From contig CAZCJA010000010.1 in the NCBI GenBank assembly GCA_964499015.1, positions 1 to 40,459 on the forward strand: a stretch of 40,459 nucleotides of DNA, read 5' to 3'. This stretch comes from CAZCJA01 sp964499015. GTDB taxonomy: Bacteria; Elusimicrobiota; Elusimicrobia; F11. Position 1 is the stretch's first letter, and every line of letters starts with the position of its first letter. The position numbers were made by a program, and so were the translations under genes. Below, piece after piece: positions 14,568-23,969 of this stretch. The notes under the pieces were generated by a model. That model made no database searches, was not told where the DNA came from, and worked only from the letters and a program-made list of their open reading frames with translations.

Positions 14568-16928
14568 TTAAACAATCAACTTTTTCAACCTCAAGGCATT
14601 CCCGATCACGGACACTGAACTCAACGTCATCGCCGCGGCCGCGATCATGGGGCTTAGCAATAATCCCGTGAATGGATAAAGAATACCCGCCGCGACAGGT
14701 ACACCCAGCACGTTGTAAATGAAGGCAAAGAAAAGATTCTGACGGATATTTCTCATAGTTCCTTGGCTCAAACGATAAGCCCGCACAATTCCTCGTAGAT
14801 CTCCTTTGACGAGTGTGACGCGCGCGCTTTCCATCGCCACATCCGTTCCGGTGCCCATCGCGATGCCGACATTGGCTTGAGCCAGTGCCGGAGCATCATT
14901 GATACCGTCGCCCGCCATCGCCACGACTTTTCCTTCGGATTGAAGCCGCTTCACCACCTCTATTTTTTGGTGAGGTAAGGTTTCCGCTTCAACTTTATCG
15001 ATGCCCAGTTTTTTAGCGACGGCTTCAGCCGTTGTTCGGCTATCTCCCGTGAGCATGATGACTCGGATGCCTTGCTTTTGCAGGATCTGAACCGCTTCTT
15101 TAGAAGATTCCTTAATGGGGTCTGCCACTCCTATGATTCCAGCCAATTTGTTGTCGGCCGCGACAAACATGGCAGTCTGTCCATCCCGGCGCATATCTTC
15201 CGCTTTTTCTTTTGTCGAATTGACGGCGACACCCAATTGCTCCATCAGTGGCGCATTCCCGATGGCGATCTTCTTTCCCTCAATATTTCCAATCACGCCT
15301 TTGCCGGTGACGGACTTAAAATCTTTCGTCTGAGTGAAGGTCAGATTCTTTTCTTCCGCCGCCGAAACAATCGCCGAAGCCAGAGGATGCTCGCTCCCTC
15401 GTTCCAAACTTGCCGCCATACGCAGAACCTCATTCTCAGAATAATTGTCCAAGCCAACAATGGACGCCACGCGGGGCTTGCCTTCCGTTAGTGTGCCGGT
15501 CTTGTCCACAACCAGCGTATCGACTTTTTCCATGATCTCGAGCGCTTCGGCGTTTTTGATCAAGACCCCGGCGGTGGCGCCGCGTCCGGTGCCGACCATG
15601 ATCGACATCGGCGTCGCGAGTCCCAATGCGCATGGGCAGGCGATGATCAAAACCGCGACCGCATTAACAAGCGCATATCCCCAGCTTGGCGCAGGCCCGA
15701 CTAAGCCCCAAACAACAAAGGACACTGCGGCGACGAGGATAACGATCGGAACAAAGTAAGAGGCGATAATATCGGCAAGACGTTGAATCGGCGCGCGGCT
15801 CCGTTGCGCCTCGCCGACCATCTTCACGATTTGCGCGAGAAGAGTTTCGCTTCCCACCCGCTCGGCTTTCATTGTGAATCCGCCTGATCCGTTGACGGTG
15901 CCGCCCGTTACTTTATCGTCCTTGGTCTTGTGGACGGGGATAGGTTCGCCGGTCACCATCGACTCATCGATTGAGCTTTCCCCGTCAAGAACAATACCGT
16001 CCACAGGAATCTTTTCTCCGGGGCGCACACGCAATTGATCTCCAGGTTTCACGTCCTCGAGAGGAATATCTTTCTCGCTACCATCCTTGCCGACAATCCG
16101 AGCGGTCTTAGGAGCCAGACCCAAAAGGGCTTTGATGGCGCTGTTGGTTTGGCTCCGGGCCCGAAGCTCAAGCACCTGTCCCAACAGAACCAACGTCGTG
16201 ATCACCGCGCCCGCCTCGAAATAAACCGCGACCCCGCCGCCGTGAGTTCGATAAGCGGGTGGAAACAAATCTGGAAAAAGGGTAGCGACAACGCTGTAGG
16301 CATACGCCGCGCCTGTGCCGATGGCGATCAACGTGAACATATTGAGGCTTTTGTTCTTAATCGATGCCCACCCGCGTTCAAAGAATGGGCGGCCGCCCCA
16401 TAATATGACCGGCGTGGTCATAACCATCTGAACCCACATCGAGAACCGCCCAGAAAACCAATGTTGGAGCGGTTGCCCGGGGATCATCTCGGACATCGCT
16501 ATCAAAACAGCAGGAATCGTCAGGGCGGCGCTAACCCAGAACCGTCGCGACATATCTTTTAGTTCTGGATTTTCTTCGTCATCCGCAGACGCCATCACCG
16601 GCTCGAGAGCCATGCCGCAAATGGGGCATGATCCTGGGGCATCCCGCACGATTTCCGGGTGCATGGGACAGGTGTAGGTGGTCTTCTTCTGCGGTTTCTC
16701 AGCTACGGGTGGCGCATCCCTTGGCGCAGCTTTGACTCCGCAACATCCGTGATCATGGGTTCCCTTAGAAACATACTTTTCTGGGTCTTTTTCAAACTTC
16801 TTCAGGCAACTGGCGCTGCAGAAATAATAGGTTTCACCCTTGTATTCTTTCCAGCCGGCCGCGTCTTTGGGGTCAACGGTCATCCCGCATACGGGGTCTT
16901 TAACGGCTTGTGCGATCGTGTTATTCAT
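14568..16928 (-). CDS. copA: CopA-type Cu(I)-exporting P1B ATPase with YHS and HMBD domains
   Basis: 786 residues, inner membrane. N-terminal YHS domain (11-52: DPVCGMTVDP ... YYFCSASCLKKFEKDPEKY), then a heavy-metal-binding domain (84-110: TYTCPMHPEIV ... CPICGMALEP), replacing the usual HMA domains. The membrane metal site is ACPCALGLATP, the CPC of Cu(I) pumps. DKTGTLTEGKP and GDGINDAPALAQ are intact. The last helix has MTLSSVSVIGNALRL, the MxxSS signature of P1B-1 copper pumps. It moves Cu(I) (or Ag) from the cytosol to the periplasm, where the CusCBA system can take it on. GGAGCG lies 5 bases before the ATG. It is the last gene of the operon starting at 24356. Confidence 0.93.
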   Translation of the reverse strand: MNNTIAQAVKDPVCGMTVDPKDAAGWKEYKGETYYFCSASCLKKFEKDPEKYVSKGTHDHGCCGVKAAPRDAPPVAEKPQKKTTYTCPMHPEIVRDAPGSCPICGMALEPVMASADDEENPELKDMSRRFWVSAALTIPAVLIAMSEMIPGQPLQHWFSGRFSMWVQMVMTTPVILWGGRPFFERGWASIKNKSLNMFTLIAIGTGAAYAYSVVATLFPDLFPPAYRTHGGGVAVYFEAGAVITTLVLLGQVLELRARSQTNSAIKALLGLAPKTARIVGKDGSEKDIPLEDVKPGDQLRVRPGEKIPVDGIVLDGESSIDESMVTGEPIPVHKTKDDKVTGGTVNGSGGFTMKAERVGSETLLAQIVKMVGEAQRSRAPIQRLADIIASYFVPIVILVAAVSFVVWGLVGPAPSWGYALVNAVAVLIIACPCALGLATPMSIMVGTGRGATAGVLIKNAEALEIMEKVDTLVVDKTGTLTEGKPRVASIVGLDNYSENEVLRMAASLERGSEHPLASAIVSAAEEKNLTFTQTKDFKSVTGKGVIGNIEGKKIAIGNAPLMEQLGVAVNSTKEKAEDMRRDGQTAMFVAADNKLAGIIGVADPIKESSKEAVQILQKQGIRVIMLTGDSRTTAEAVAKKLGIDKVEAETLPHQKIEVVKRLQSEGKVVAMAGDGINDAPALAQANVGIAMGTGTDVAMESARVTLVKGDLRGIVRAYRLSQGTMRNIRQNLFFAFIYNVLGVPVAAGILYPFTGLLLSPMIAAAAMTLSSVSVIGNALRLKKLIV

Positions 16929-16996
16929 AAAACGCTCCTTCGTTAATGAGTGGCCAATCGGCCTTCACCCATGCTGACGTATGACCCCGGAAATTA

Positions 16997-17539
16997 TTAC
17001 ACCTGTCGACAGGTGCAGTTCAGACAGGCGTGTTTGGCGCAGGTTCCGCAGGTCTCCAAAAGCCGTTTCTTGAGGCTTTGGCGGGCGCGGTGAAGACGCA
17101 CGGTGGCGTTGTTTTTGCTCAGACCTTTTCTCTTGGCGTAACTCTGGATTTCCTGCTCTTTCAGCTCGACCTCATTGAGGGCATCGGCGTATTCAGGCTT
17201 CATGTCCCGGATGAGACCATCCATGCATTTGCAGATGGCCCTCTCAGTCTGGGAGTTCATTTCCAGCGGAATATTTTCCGCTGAGGGATCGGCGGCAGTG
17301 AGAACGCGTTTTTCCACATCCCGATGACGGTAATGGTCGATGATGGCGTTTCTTAAGATGCGGTAAAACCAAGCCACCACCCGTTCGTCGTTTCGAAGGG
17401 TTTGGGATTTCTTCAGGCCTTTTTGGTAGGCCGACTGAAGAATATCCTCAGCCACCTCTCCGTTTTCGACGCGAGATCGGACAAAAGCCAAAAACTTCTG
17501 ATGGTTTTCAACCAATACTTTTTTAACGTCGCGGCTCAT
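16997..17539 (-). CDS. ECF sigma factor with Cys-rich C-terminal tail
   Basis: 180 residues. Region 2 is at about 10-75 (FLAFVRSRVENGEVAEDILQ ... AWFYRILRNAIIDHYRHRDV). Region 4 is at about 110-160 (EYADALNEVELKEQEIQSYA, then an HTH and TVRLHRARQSLKKRL). Beyond region 4 comes CGTCAKHACLNCTC with C164, C167, C172, C175 and C177, plus C103 and C105 in the linker. This matches the plan of CorE-like ECF sigmas, whose Cys-rich domain senses copper or another metal directly, without an anti-sigma factor; no anti-sigma gene is adjacent here. It sits within the copper operon and probably controls it. GAGG lies 3 bases from the ATG, slightly close. Confidence 0.88.
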   Translation of the reverse strand: MSRDVKKVLVENHQKFLAFVRSRVENGEVAEDILQSAYQKGLKKSQTLRNDERVVAWFYRILRNAIIDHYRHRDVEKRVLTAADPSAENIPLEMNSQTERAICKCMDGLIRDMKPEYADALNEVELKEQEIQSYAKRKGLSKNNATVRLHRARQSLKKRLLETCGTCAKHACLNCTCRQV

Positions 17540-17548
17540 ATCCTCATT

Positions 17549-17974
17549 TTACTGCTGTAATGCTTCCATGTTCATCCCGCATTTCGGGCACCTGCCGGGT
17601 TTGTCTGACGGCGCAGTACATTTCATCGGACATTGATACATCGCCATCTCTTTAGCCCCAGGTGATTTGGTTGATTTCCCCTCCAATCTGGCCTGAAGGT
17701 CATTGAGATCAGCCTGGTGCTGAGCGATATGCTTTCGAAGTTTCGCTTTCTTATTTTCAATTTCGATCTGCTTTCCTCCAGTCGCCTGAACTTGCTTCAG
17801 TTCCTTCTCAAGCGCCTCCACTTCGCCCTGTAATTGCATCGCGCTACAGCGTTTTTGACAAGCAGCCCCCTGCGTTGCTTTTCCTGTTTCGTGTTTATGT
17901 CCCATTTCTGCCTTTAAGGCCGACGGCCCAATGAGGATCGCTAGACCTAACAACGCTGACATTGTTTTCTTCAT
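17549..17974 (-). CDS. periplasmic protein with C-terminal heavy-metal-binding motif
   Basis: 141 residues with signal peptide MKKTMSALLGLAILIGPSALKA. The mature N-terminus is His/Cys-rich (EMGHKHETG ... CQKRCSAM). Residues about 48-100 are a coiled coil (LQGEVEALEKELKQVQATGG ...). The C-terminus is a heavy-metal-binding domain variant, YQCPMKCTAPSDKPGRCPKCGM, where CPMKC replaces the usual CPMHP. It may buffer copper or hand it to CusB/CusA in the periplasm. GGAGATCG precedes the ATG, and it lies 15 bases after the CusA gene stop. The ECF sigma gene follows by 9 bases. Confidence 0.75.
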   Translation of the reverse strand: MKKTMSALLGLAILIGPSALKAEMGHKHETGKATQGAACQKRCSAMQLQGEVEALEKELKQVQATGGKQIEIENKKAKLRKHIAQHQADLNDLQARLEGKSTKSPGAKEMAMYQCPMKCTAPSDKPGRCPKCGMNMEALQQ

Positions 17975-17989
17975 GTCGATCTCCTTTCT

Positions 17990-20900
17990 CTATGCTCTCA
18001 CACCTTCCGGTTGAGGAATTACTGTGCCGTGCTTCATCTCATATCGCCACTTCCAGATGAAATAAATCGCGGGGTAAACCAAAAGCTCCAAGATAAACGA
18101 CGTGAAGAGGCCTCCCACCATGGGAGCGGCAATCCGCTTCATCACATCAGCGCCTGTTCCAATAGCCCACATGATGGGCATAAACCCTAGGAAGTTGGTC
18201 GCCACCGTCATAACTTTTGGTCGAATTCGTCGAACGGATCCGTGGATTACGGCTTCTTTCAGATCGTCAAATGTTCGCATCTTGCCTTCCTTAACGCGTT
18301 CGTTGTAGGCGAGGTCCAAGTACAAAAGCATGAAAACACCCGTTTCGGCATCCAACCCCAAGAGAGCAATGATCCCCGCCCAGACCGCGACGCTCATGTT
18401 GTAATCGAGCATCCACAACAGCCACACCGCTCCAATGGCGCTAAAAGGAACCGCCGTCAAGACGATGGCCGTCTTTACCCATGACCCGGTGCTCATGTAG
18501 AGAAGAACCAAAATAATGAACAAGGTCAGCGGCAAAACAACGGCCATGCGTTCGCGCATCGCAACCAGATTTTCATACTGGCCGCTCCAGGAAAGAGAAT
18601 AGCCAGCGGGTAATTGCAGTTTCTCGCGAACCAACTTTTTCGCTTCTTCCACATAGGTGCCTACGTCGCGGCCGGCGATGTCGACATAAACATAACCAGC
18701 CAATAACCCGTTCTCATTTCGAATCATCGCCGGACCCGATACAAGCTGAATATCGGCGATTTGAGCGATGGGGATTTGGGCGCCGGTCATCGTCGGCACC
18801 AACACGCGCTCAAGTTTTTTCAGATCTGTTCTAAGGTCACGCGGATAACGGACGATGACGCCGTAGCGCTCGCGGCCCTCAACCGTGGTTGAAATCGTCT
18901 CGCCGCCAATAGCCGTCATGATGACCATCTCCGCGTCTTTTATGGTTAGTCCGTAACGTGCGAGTTGTTCCCGCTTCAGGGTGAAGTCAAGAAAATAGCC
19001 CCCCGCCGTTCGTTCGGCATAAACGCTTCGCGTTCCTGGAACCGTGCGGATAAGATTTTCGACTTCGCCACCGATCTTTTCAATTTCTTTTAAGTCCGCA
19101 CCGAAGATTTTCACCCCCACCGGTGTTCGGATTCCCGTGGAAAGCATATCGATGCGGTTCTTGATGGGCATTGTCCACGCGTTGGTAACGCCCGGAAAGC
19201 GCAAAGACTTATCCATTTCGTCCACAAGATCGTTGAACGTAATCCGGTTCGGCCAGAGCCAACGGAAGGGCGCTTCCATGAAATCTGGCAACCACGAGTA
19301 CCATCGCGCTTTTGCCCGCCATTCGGAGCGCGGTTTTAAGAGAACCGTGGTTTCCATCATTGAGAATGGGGCGGGATCGGTTGATGTCTCGGCTCGTCCC
19401 GCTTTACCGAAAACGCGCTCAACTTCAGGAAAACCCATCAAGATTTGATCTTGCGTCTGCATGAGCTTTTGGGCTTCGGTAACGGAAATGCCGGGAAGCG
19501 TGGTAGGCATGTAAAGAATAGATCCTTCCTCTAAAGGCGGCATGAACTCCGAGCCGATCCGAAAATAAATTGGGACGGTGAGGACGACAAGCGCCATCGC
19601 TCCCACGATGACGGCTTTGCGGCGCTCGATAACCCATCGAACAGCCGGTTCATAAACGCGAAACATGGGACGACTGATCGGATGTTCCTCTTCCGTGTAA
19701 AGCTTGCCAACGAACAGCCATGTGGCTATCTTCGCCAACCAGAACGGCCGAAATCGGTAGGGCTCTAAGCGCGTGAAAAACAATCGAACCGCCGGTGCCA
19801 ACGTGATCGCTAGCACGGCGGCCACGGCGAGAGCCAGATTTTTCGTATAGGCCAACGGCTTAAAAAGTCGTCCCGCTTGTCCTTCCAAAGCGAAGATGGG
19901 CAAGAACGCTATCGCCATAATTAACAGCGAATAAAAGGCGGAGGGCCCAACCTCTTGCATGGCGCGGATCAAAACCGTGCGAATATCCCCTTTGCGTCCT
20001 TTCTGGTCCCATTCCTCAATGCGCTTGTGTGCGTTCTCCGACATCACGATGGAGGCGTCCACCATGTCGCCCACGGCAACGGCGATACCGCCCAGGGACA
20101 TGACACTTGAGGTAATGCGCATGAAATACATCGGGATAAAACTCAAGATCGTTGCGATGGGTAAGTGTGTGATTGGAAGCAACGCGCTTGGAAAATGAAG
20201 GAGAAAAACAACGATGACCAGACAGACGATGCCCATTTCAACCGTCAACGCCTCGGTGATCGTATGAATCGCTTCTTTGATGAGTTCCGAACGGTCGTAG
20301 GTCGTGACCAACTCAACCCCTTTAGGCAAAGACGGACGAATCTCCTCTATCTTGGCCTTAACCCGGCGAATCACATTCAACGCATTCTCACCGTCGCGCA
20401 TAACAACAATTCCGCCAACGACGTCACCCTGACCATCCAAATCCGACACCCCACGGCGAATATCCGGCCCCATGACCACTTGCGCGACGTTTTTAATCAG
20501 GACGGGGGTTCCTCTCGAGGCGATTGGTAAAGGCCCTGCTTCTGAGCTTGATCCAGACATTCCCTGAGAGCCAGTCATGGCGTTGTTGGACATCGTTCGA
20601 CTCGGTAGGCCAATGACAATATTCTCAATATCCTTAATTGATTTCGCGTAACCACGACCGCGCACCATGTACTCGGCACCGGCGAATTCCACGACGCGAC
20701 CGCCCACATCATTGTTCCCATCGCGAATAGCGTCCACCACTTTCATTAAAGGAATGTTGTAGGACGAGAGCGCGTTTGGATCGATGATGACTTGGTACTG
20801 CTTCTGAAATCCACCGATGGAAGCAACCTCCGCCACGCCGGGCACGGCTTGAAGCAAATAGCGCAGATTCCAATCTTGAAAACTTCGCAATTCGGCCAGA

Positions 20901-21352
20901 TTGTGTTTTCCGGTCTTATCAACCAGCGCGTATTGAAACACCCAACCAAGCCCTGTCGCGTCAGGCCCCAACTCCGTGCGAACGCCGTCGGGCAAGCGAG
21001 GAGTGATTTTTGAAAGATATTCGAGGGTTCGGCTGCGAGCCCAATAGAGGTCGGTGTCATCTTCGAAAATCACATAGACATACGAGAAACCAAAATCTGA
21101 AAAACCACGAATCGCTTTCACCTTTGGAGCCCCCAATAGGGCGCTCACAATCGGATAGGTCACTTGATCTTCAATAATGTCGGGGCTTCGGTCCCATCTT
21201 GAATAGATGATGACTTGTTTATCGGACAAGTCAGGAATCGCGTCCAATGGAACGCGCTTCATGGCGTAAAGTCCGCTCACGACCGCAGCGGCGGTAAAAA
21301 TCAAAACAATGAATTTATTTCGGGCGCAGAATTCAATAATTCGTTCGATCAT
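17990..21352 (-). CDS. cusA: CusA-type Cu/Ag RND efflux pump
   Basis: 1120 residues, somewhat longer than typical (about 1050). Helix 4 reads LGGIAVAVGDMVDASIVMSEN (420-440), the monovalent-cation subgroup signature. The three Met of the CusA periplasmic site are all present by alignment to E. coli: M615 (LYMPTTLPG), M665 (FSMMETT) and M736 (RIDMLSTG). A Met/Ser-rich insert at about 251-275 (SRTMSNNAMTGSQGMSGSSS) lies in the first periplasmic half. Further extra length lies at 675-705 (Trp-rich). AGGAAA precedes the ATG, 14 bases after the CusB stop. It drives Cu(I)/Ag(I) out through CusB and CusC using the proton gradient. Confidence 0.93.
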   Translation of the reverse strand: MIERIIEFCARNKFIVLIFTAAAVVSGLYAMKRVPLDAIPDLSDKQVIIYSRWDRSPDIIEDQVTYPIVSALLGAPKVKAIRGFSDFGFSYVYVIFEDDTDLYWARSRTLEYLSKITPRLPDGVRTELGPDATGLGWVFQYALVDKTGKHNLAELRSFQDWNLRYLLQAVPGVAEVASIGGFQKQYQVIIDPNALSSYNIPLMKVVDAIRDGNNDVGGRVVEFAGAEYMVRGRGYAKSIKDIENIVIGLPSRTMSNNAMTGSQGMSGSSSEAGPLPIASRGTPVLIKNVAQVVMGPDIRRGVSDLDGQGDVVGGIVVMRDGENALNVIRRVKAKIEEIRPSLPKGVELVTTYDRSELIKEAIHTITEALTVEMGIVCLVIVVFLLHFPSALLPITHLPIATILSFIPMYFMRITSSVMSLGGIAVAVGDMVDASIVMSENAHKRIEEWDQKGRKGDIRTVLIRAMQEVGPSAFYSLLIMAIAFLPIFALEGQAGRLFKPLAYTKNLALAVAAVLAITLAPAVRLFFTRLEPYRFRPFWLAKIATWLFVGKLYTEEEHPISRPMFRVYEPAVRWVIERRKAVIVGAMALVVLTVPIYFRIGSEFMPPLEEGSILYMPTTLPGISVTEAQKLMQTQDQILMGFPEVERVFGKAGRAETSTDPAPFSMMETTVLLKPRSEWRAKARWYSWLPDFMEAPFRWLWPNRITFNDLVDEMDKSLRFPGVTNAWTMPIKNRIDMLSTGIRTPVGVKIFGADLKEIEKIGGEVENLIRTVPGTRSVYAERTAGGYFLDFTLKREQLARYGLTIKDAEMVIMTAIGGETISTTVEGRERYGVIVRYPRDLRTDLKKLERVLVPTMTGAQIPIAQIADIQLVSGPAMIRNENGLLAGYVYVDIAGRDVGTYVEEAKKLVREKLQLPAGYSLSWSGQYENLVAMRERMAVVLPLTLFIILVLLYMSTGSWVKTAIVLTAVPFSAIGAVWLLWMLDYNMSVAVWAGIIALLGLDAETGVFMLLYLDLAYNERVKEGKMRTFDDLKEAVIHGSVRRIRPKVMTVATNFLGFMPIMWAIGTGADVMKRIAAPMVGGLFTSFILELLVYPAIYFIWKWRYEMKHGTVIPQPEGVRA

Positions 21353-21366
21353 AAATGGTTTCCTGT

Positions 21367-22605
21367 TTAATGCTGATGCGTCTTCGACATCTCTTCCGTC
21401 GAAGGTGCAGTATTCTTTTTCCCGGCTTTTTGAATCGCGGCCTTTATTTTTGATTCGGAATCGATCAAAAAGTTGGCGGCTGTTACCACCTTCTCTCCTT
21501 CCTCAAGACCCGCCAAAACTTGAAAATAATCATCGCCTTGCTTCCCGACCTGCACCTCACGAGGTTCAAATTGTCCAGGACCTGTTTCGACAAAAGCCAA
21601 GTGACGAGTGCCCGTCGGCATAATGGCGCTCTTGGGGACAGCAAGAAAACGTCCCTGTTCTGTCTTAAGGTGGGCCGTTACATACATCTCCGGTTTTAGG
21701 ATTCCGCCTGCATTCGGAACTTCGATGCGAGCACGCAACGTGCGGGTTTCCGGGTTTAACACGGTGTCCACCGACTTTACCGTGCCTTTCAACACGCGTC
21801 CCTCTAACGAAGGCCCCGTTAACTCCACCATCTGGCCCGATTTAACCGAAGATGCCTCGTATTCATACACGTCGGCATAGACCCACACCGATTCACCGGG
21901 TTTGGTGATCAATAAATTAGATGGGTCATAATCCGGTTGGCTCACTTTTTCAATTTGGCTCTCCGAAAGTCCCAACTGCCGCAAACGAAGTTTTGCGGCC
22001 CGAACGGTTCGTTCGCTTTCTTTTTGATAAGGAGACGATCCGTTCTCTGTTGAGGATGGAAGATTGGCCAGCGTCTGCTGGTATTCAACGATGGCGCTAT
22101 AAAGATTGGGGTCGTAAGCAACACGCGCAGAGGCTTGGATGGTTGCGATAATCGGCTTTTTCTCGATCACCGAAATTTCCACCCCAATCAGTTGCTGCTG
22201 GGAAAGCGGAACCTTTACTTCCGCTTGGCCGGACATGGACATATCCCCGCCTTCTTCGCCCTCATAAACAGGAATGTAATCCATCCCCATATCGTCTTTC
22301 GCCGGCATGGGAGATGTCACTTCCGGATTCATCGGATGGCGGTAAAAAATAATCTTTTTTTCCTTAACCTCAGCTTCGGTGGTTGCTTCATTTTCAACTG
22401 GCACAAGCCGCATGTTGCAGATTGGGCAGTCGCCTGGTTTGTCCGAAACGATTTGAGGGTGCATCGGGCAGAAATACTGTTGCTGAGTTGAACCGGCATT
22501 GGTCTGATTTTTCTCGGATTTGCGGCATCCTACCGTCCAACCAAGACCGATAATGAGAATGAGGCAAATGAAAAGAAAATATCTGCGGGGGTGTTTAATG
22601 TTCAT
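21367..22605 (-). CDS. cusB: CusB-type periplasmic adaptor lipoprotein with heavy-metal-binding domains
   Basis: 412 residues from the ATG at 22605, whose gene overlaps the CusC gene end by 11 bases; an in-frame start at 22725 lies inside CusC and is rejected. MNIKHPRRYFLFICLILIIG ... TVGC is a lipoprotein signal (Cys27). Residues 44-70 are a heavy-metal-binding domain (YFCPMHPQIV ... CPICNMRLVPV); 86-114 is a second, degenerate copy (IFYRHPMNPEVTSP ... GMDYIPVYEG). Then come the adaptor domains (VKVPLSQQQLIGVEISVIEK, the hairpin with SASARVAYD ... QLGLSESQIE, barrel-sandwich hybrid, beta-barrel, and the distal VVTAANFLIDSES). It couples CusA to CusC and loads metal. Full-length, in contrast to the short adaptor at 12316. 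Confidence 0.9.
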   Translation of the reverse strand: MNIKHPRRYFLFICLILIIGLGWTVGCRKSEKNQTNAGSTQQQYFCPMHPQIVSDKPGDCPICNMRLVPVENEATTEAEVKEKKIIFYRHPMNPEVTSPMPAKDDMGMDYIPVYEGEEGGDMSMSGQAEVKVPLSQQQLIGVEISVIEKKPIIATIQASARVAYDPNLYSAIVEYQQTLANLPSSTENGSSPYQKESERTVRAAKLRLRQLGLSESQIEKVSQPDYDPSNLLITKPGESVWVYADVYEYEASSVKSGQMVELTGPSLEGRVLKGTVKSVDTVLNPETRTLRARIEVPNAGGILKPEMYVTAHLKTEQGRFLAVPKSAIMPTGTRHLAFVETGPGQFEPREVQVGKQGDDYFQVLAGLEEGEKVVTAANFLIDSESKIKAAIQKAGKKNTAPSTEEMSKTHQH

Positions 22606-23896
22606 TGGGCATCTCCGTTTGTTGTTGAAGCGCTTCTTTTGCTTGAGCAAGGTCGATTCCAACCCATCGCTCAAGTTCGCTCCAGTGTTCGCCGTAATGG
22701 TAAAGCTGATTTTCATATTCGACATTGGCCGTGATCCAGGCCCGAAAGGCTTCCAAGAAACGAATGAAATCGCCGCGACCGCTCACGTAATGTTCGCGCG
22801 TCACATCCAGCGTTCCTCGGGCTGCCGGGAGTAGTCCTTGGACATAACTTCGCGTTAAGCGCAGGTGCGTATTGGTTTCCGTGAATTCCATGTGCACCAT
22901 CTTTCGCACCATGTTCCGCATTCCCTGAGCCGAAGATTCCGCTTCAAGAGCATGCGCGTTCGCAGATCGGGCTTCTCCACGAGGACGTGAAAACCACAAC
23001 GGGAAACTCATGGAAACACCAATTTCACGACCCGCAGGGCCCACATCCATTGTTTGGCGCTCATACATCACCCCGAAATCCGGCGCGTAGCCCCACCGGC
23101 TTCGCTTTTTCATGGCACGGCTGTGATCAACTTCGTGCATGGCCAGCGCAAACATGGGACTCGTCTTTTCCAATAAAGATTGGAGGTCCGATAGGCCGAC
23201 AGGAATATCAATCACATCGGGCGGCACCGTTTTGCCCCAAGCTGTCTCGGTGGGTTGATTTAAAAGCGTGTTCAGTTCAATTTGAATCAGCGTCTTCTGC
23301 TGTTCCTGCTCGAACAGCATGTTCTCCATCTTCCGCAACTCGGTTTGAGACATAAACACGTCGGCCGAGGATGATTGCCCTGAGCTTAAACGCGCCTGCG
23401 CTGTGCGGAGAATGTTCTTCATTAAATCGACGCTTTGACGCGCCAGTTCGATAGAGCGGTCGGTTAAGTAGAGTTGATAATAACGCGCTCGAACATCCCG
23501 ATAGACTTCGAGAATCTTGTCGCGGTGTTTGGACTCCGCAATTCGAGCCTCGTGATATTTCATTTTTGAATCGGTGGAGAGCTTTCCAGGGAAGGGAATC
23601 ATCTGCTCAACCCGATACTGCCTCATGGTTTCCGGTTCGACGCCTTCCATGCCACTCGGAATCTTTTCATCGACATAAGAAAAGGTCGGGTCTGGCCATG
23701 TGTTGGCGGGACCGATTTGAGCTGACATGGCTTTCCACCCTTGCAAGCTGGCGGCGATTTCCGGATTTTTCTCCCGCGCCATCTGAAGAACGTCGTTGAG
23801 GGAAACGGTTTCGCTTCCCTTCGTTTCTTGAGAATGGCTGACGGGGACGAACCCCATCGCTAAAACGAATAACGAATAAAAATAAGTTTTTTTCAT
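22595..23896 (-). CDS. cusC: CusC-type outer-membrane efflux factor (TolC family)
   Basis: 433 residues. Signal peptide MKKTYFYSLFVLAMGFVPVSHS, then TolC-family helices starting VSLNDVLQMAREKNPEIAAS and the YRVEQMIPFPGKLSTDSKMK strand turn. The second half repeats the helical pattern (MFALAMHEVDHSRAMKKRSR ... FGVMYERQT, GVSMSFPLWFSRPRGE). Met-rich segments (GMRNMVRKMVHMEF, residues ~345-360) may be copper-related. It forms the outer-membrane duct for CusA. The ribosome site (CAGGTG) is weak. It is the second gene after the Cys-rich secreted protein. Confidence 0.88.
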   Translation of the reverse strand: MKKTYFYSLFVLAMGFVPVSHSQETKGSETVSLNDVLQMAREKNPEIAASLQGWKAMSAQIGPANTWPDPTFSYVDEKIPSGMEGVEPETMRQYRVEQMIPFPGKLSTDSKMKYHEARIAESKHRDKILEVYRDVRARYYQLYLTDRSIELARQSVDLMKNILRTAQARLSSGQSSSADVFMSQTELRKMENMLFEQEQQKTLIQIELNTLLNQPTETAWGKTVPPDVIDIPVGLSDLQSLLEKTSPMFALAMHEVDHSRAMKKRSRWGYAPDFGVMYERQTMDVGPAGREIGVSMSFPLWFSRPRGEARSANAHALEAESSAQGMRNMVRKMVHMEFTETNTHLRLTRSYVQGLLPAARGTLDVTREHYVSGRGDFIRFLEAFRAWITANVEYENQLYHYGEHWSELERWVGIDLAQAKEALQQQTEMPNEH

Positions 23897-23969
23897 AACA
23901 CACCTGTGGCCGAACAGAACACGGCCGTCGTCGAATAGATTTTTTACTGGAGACGAAAGGACTGCTTAG

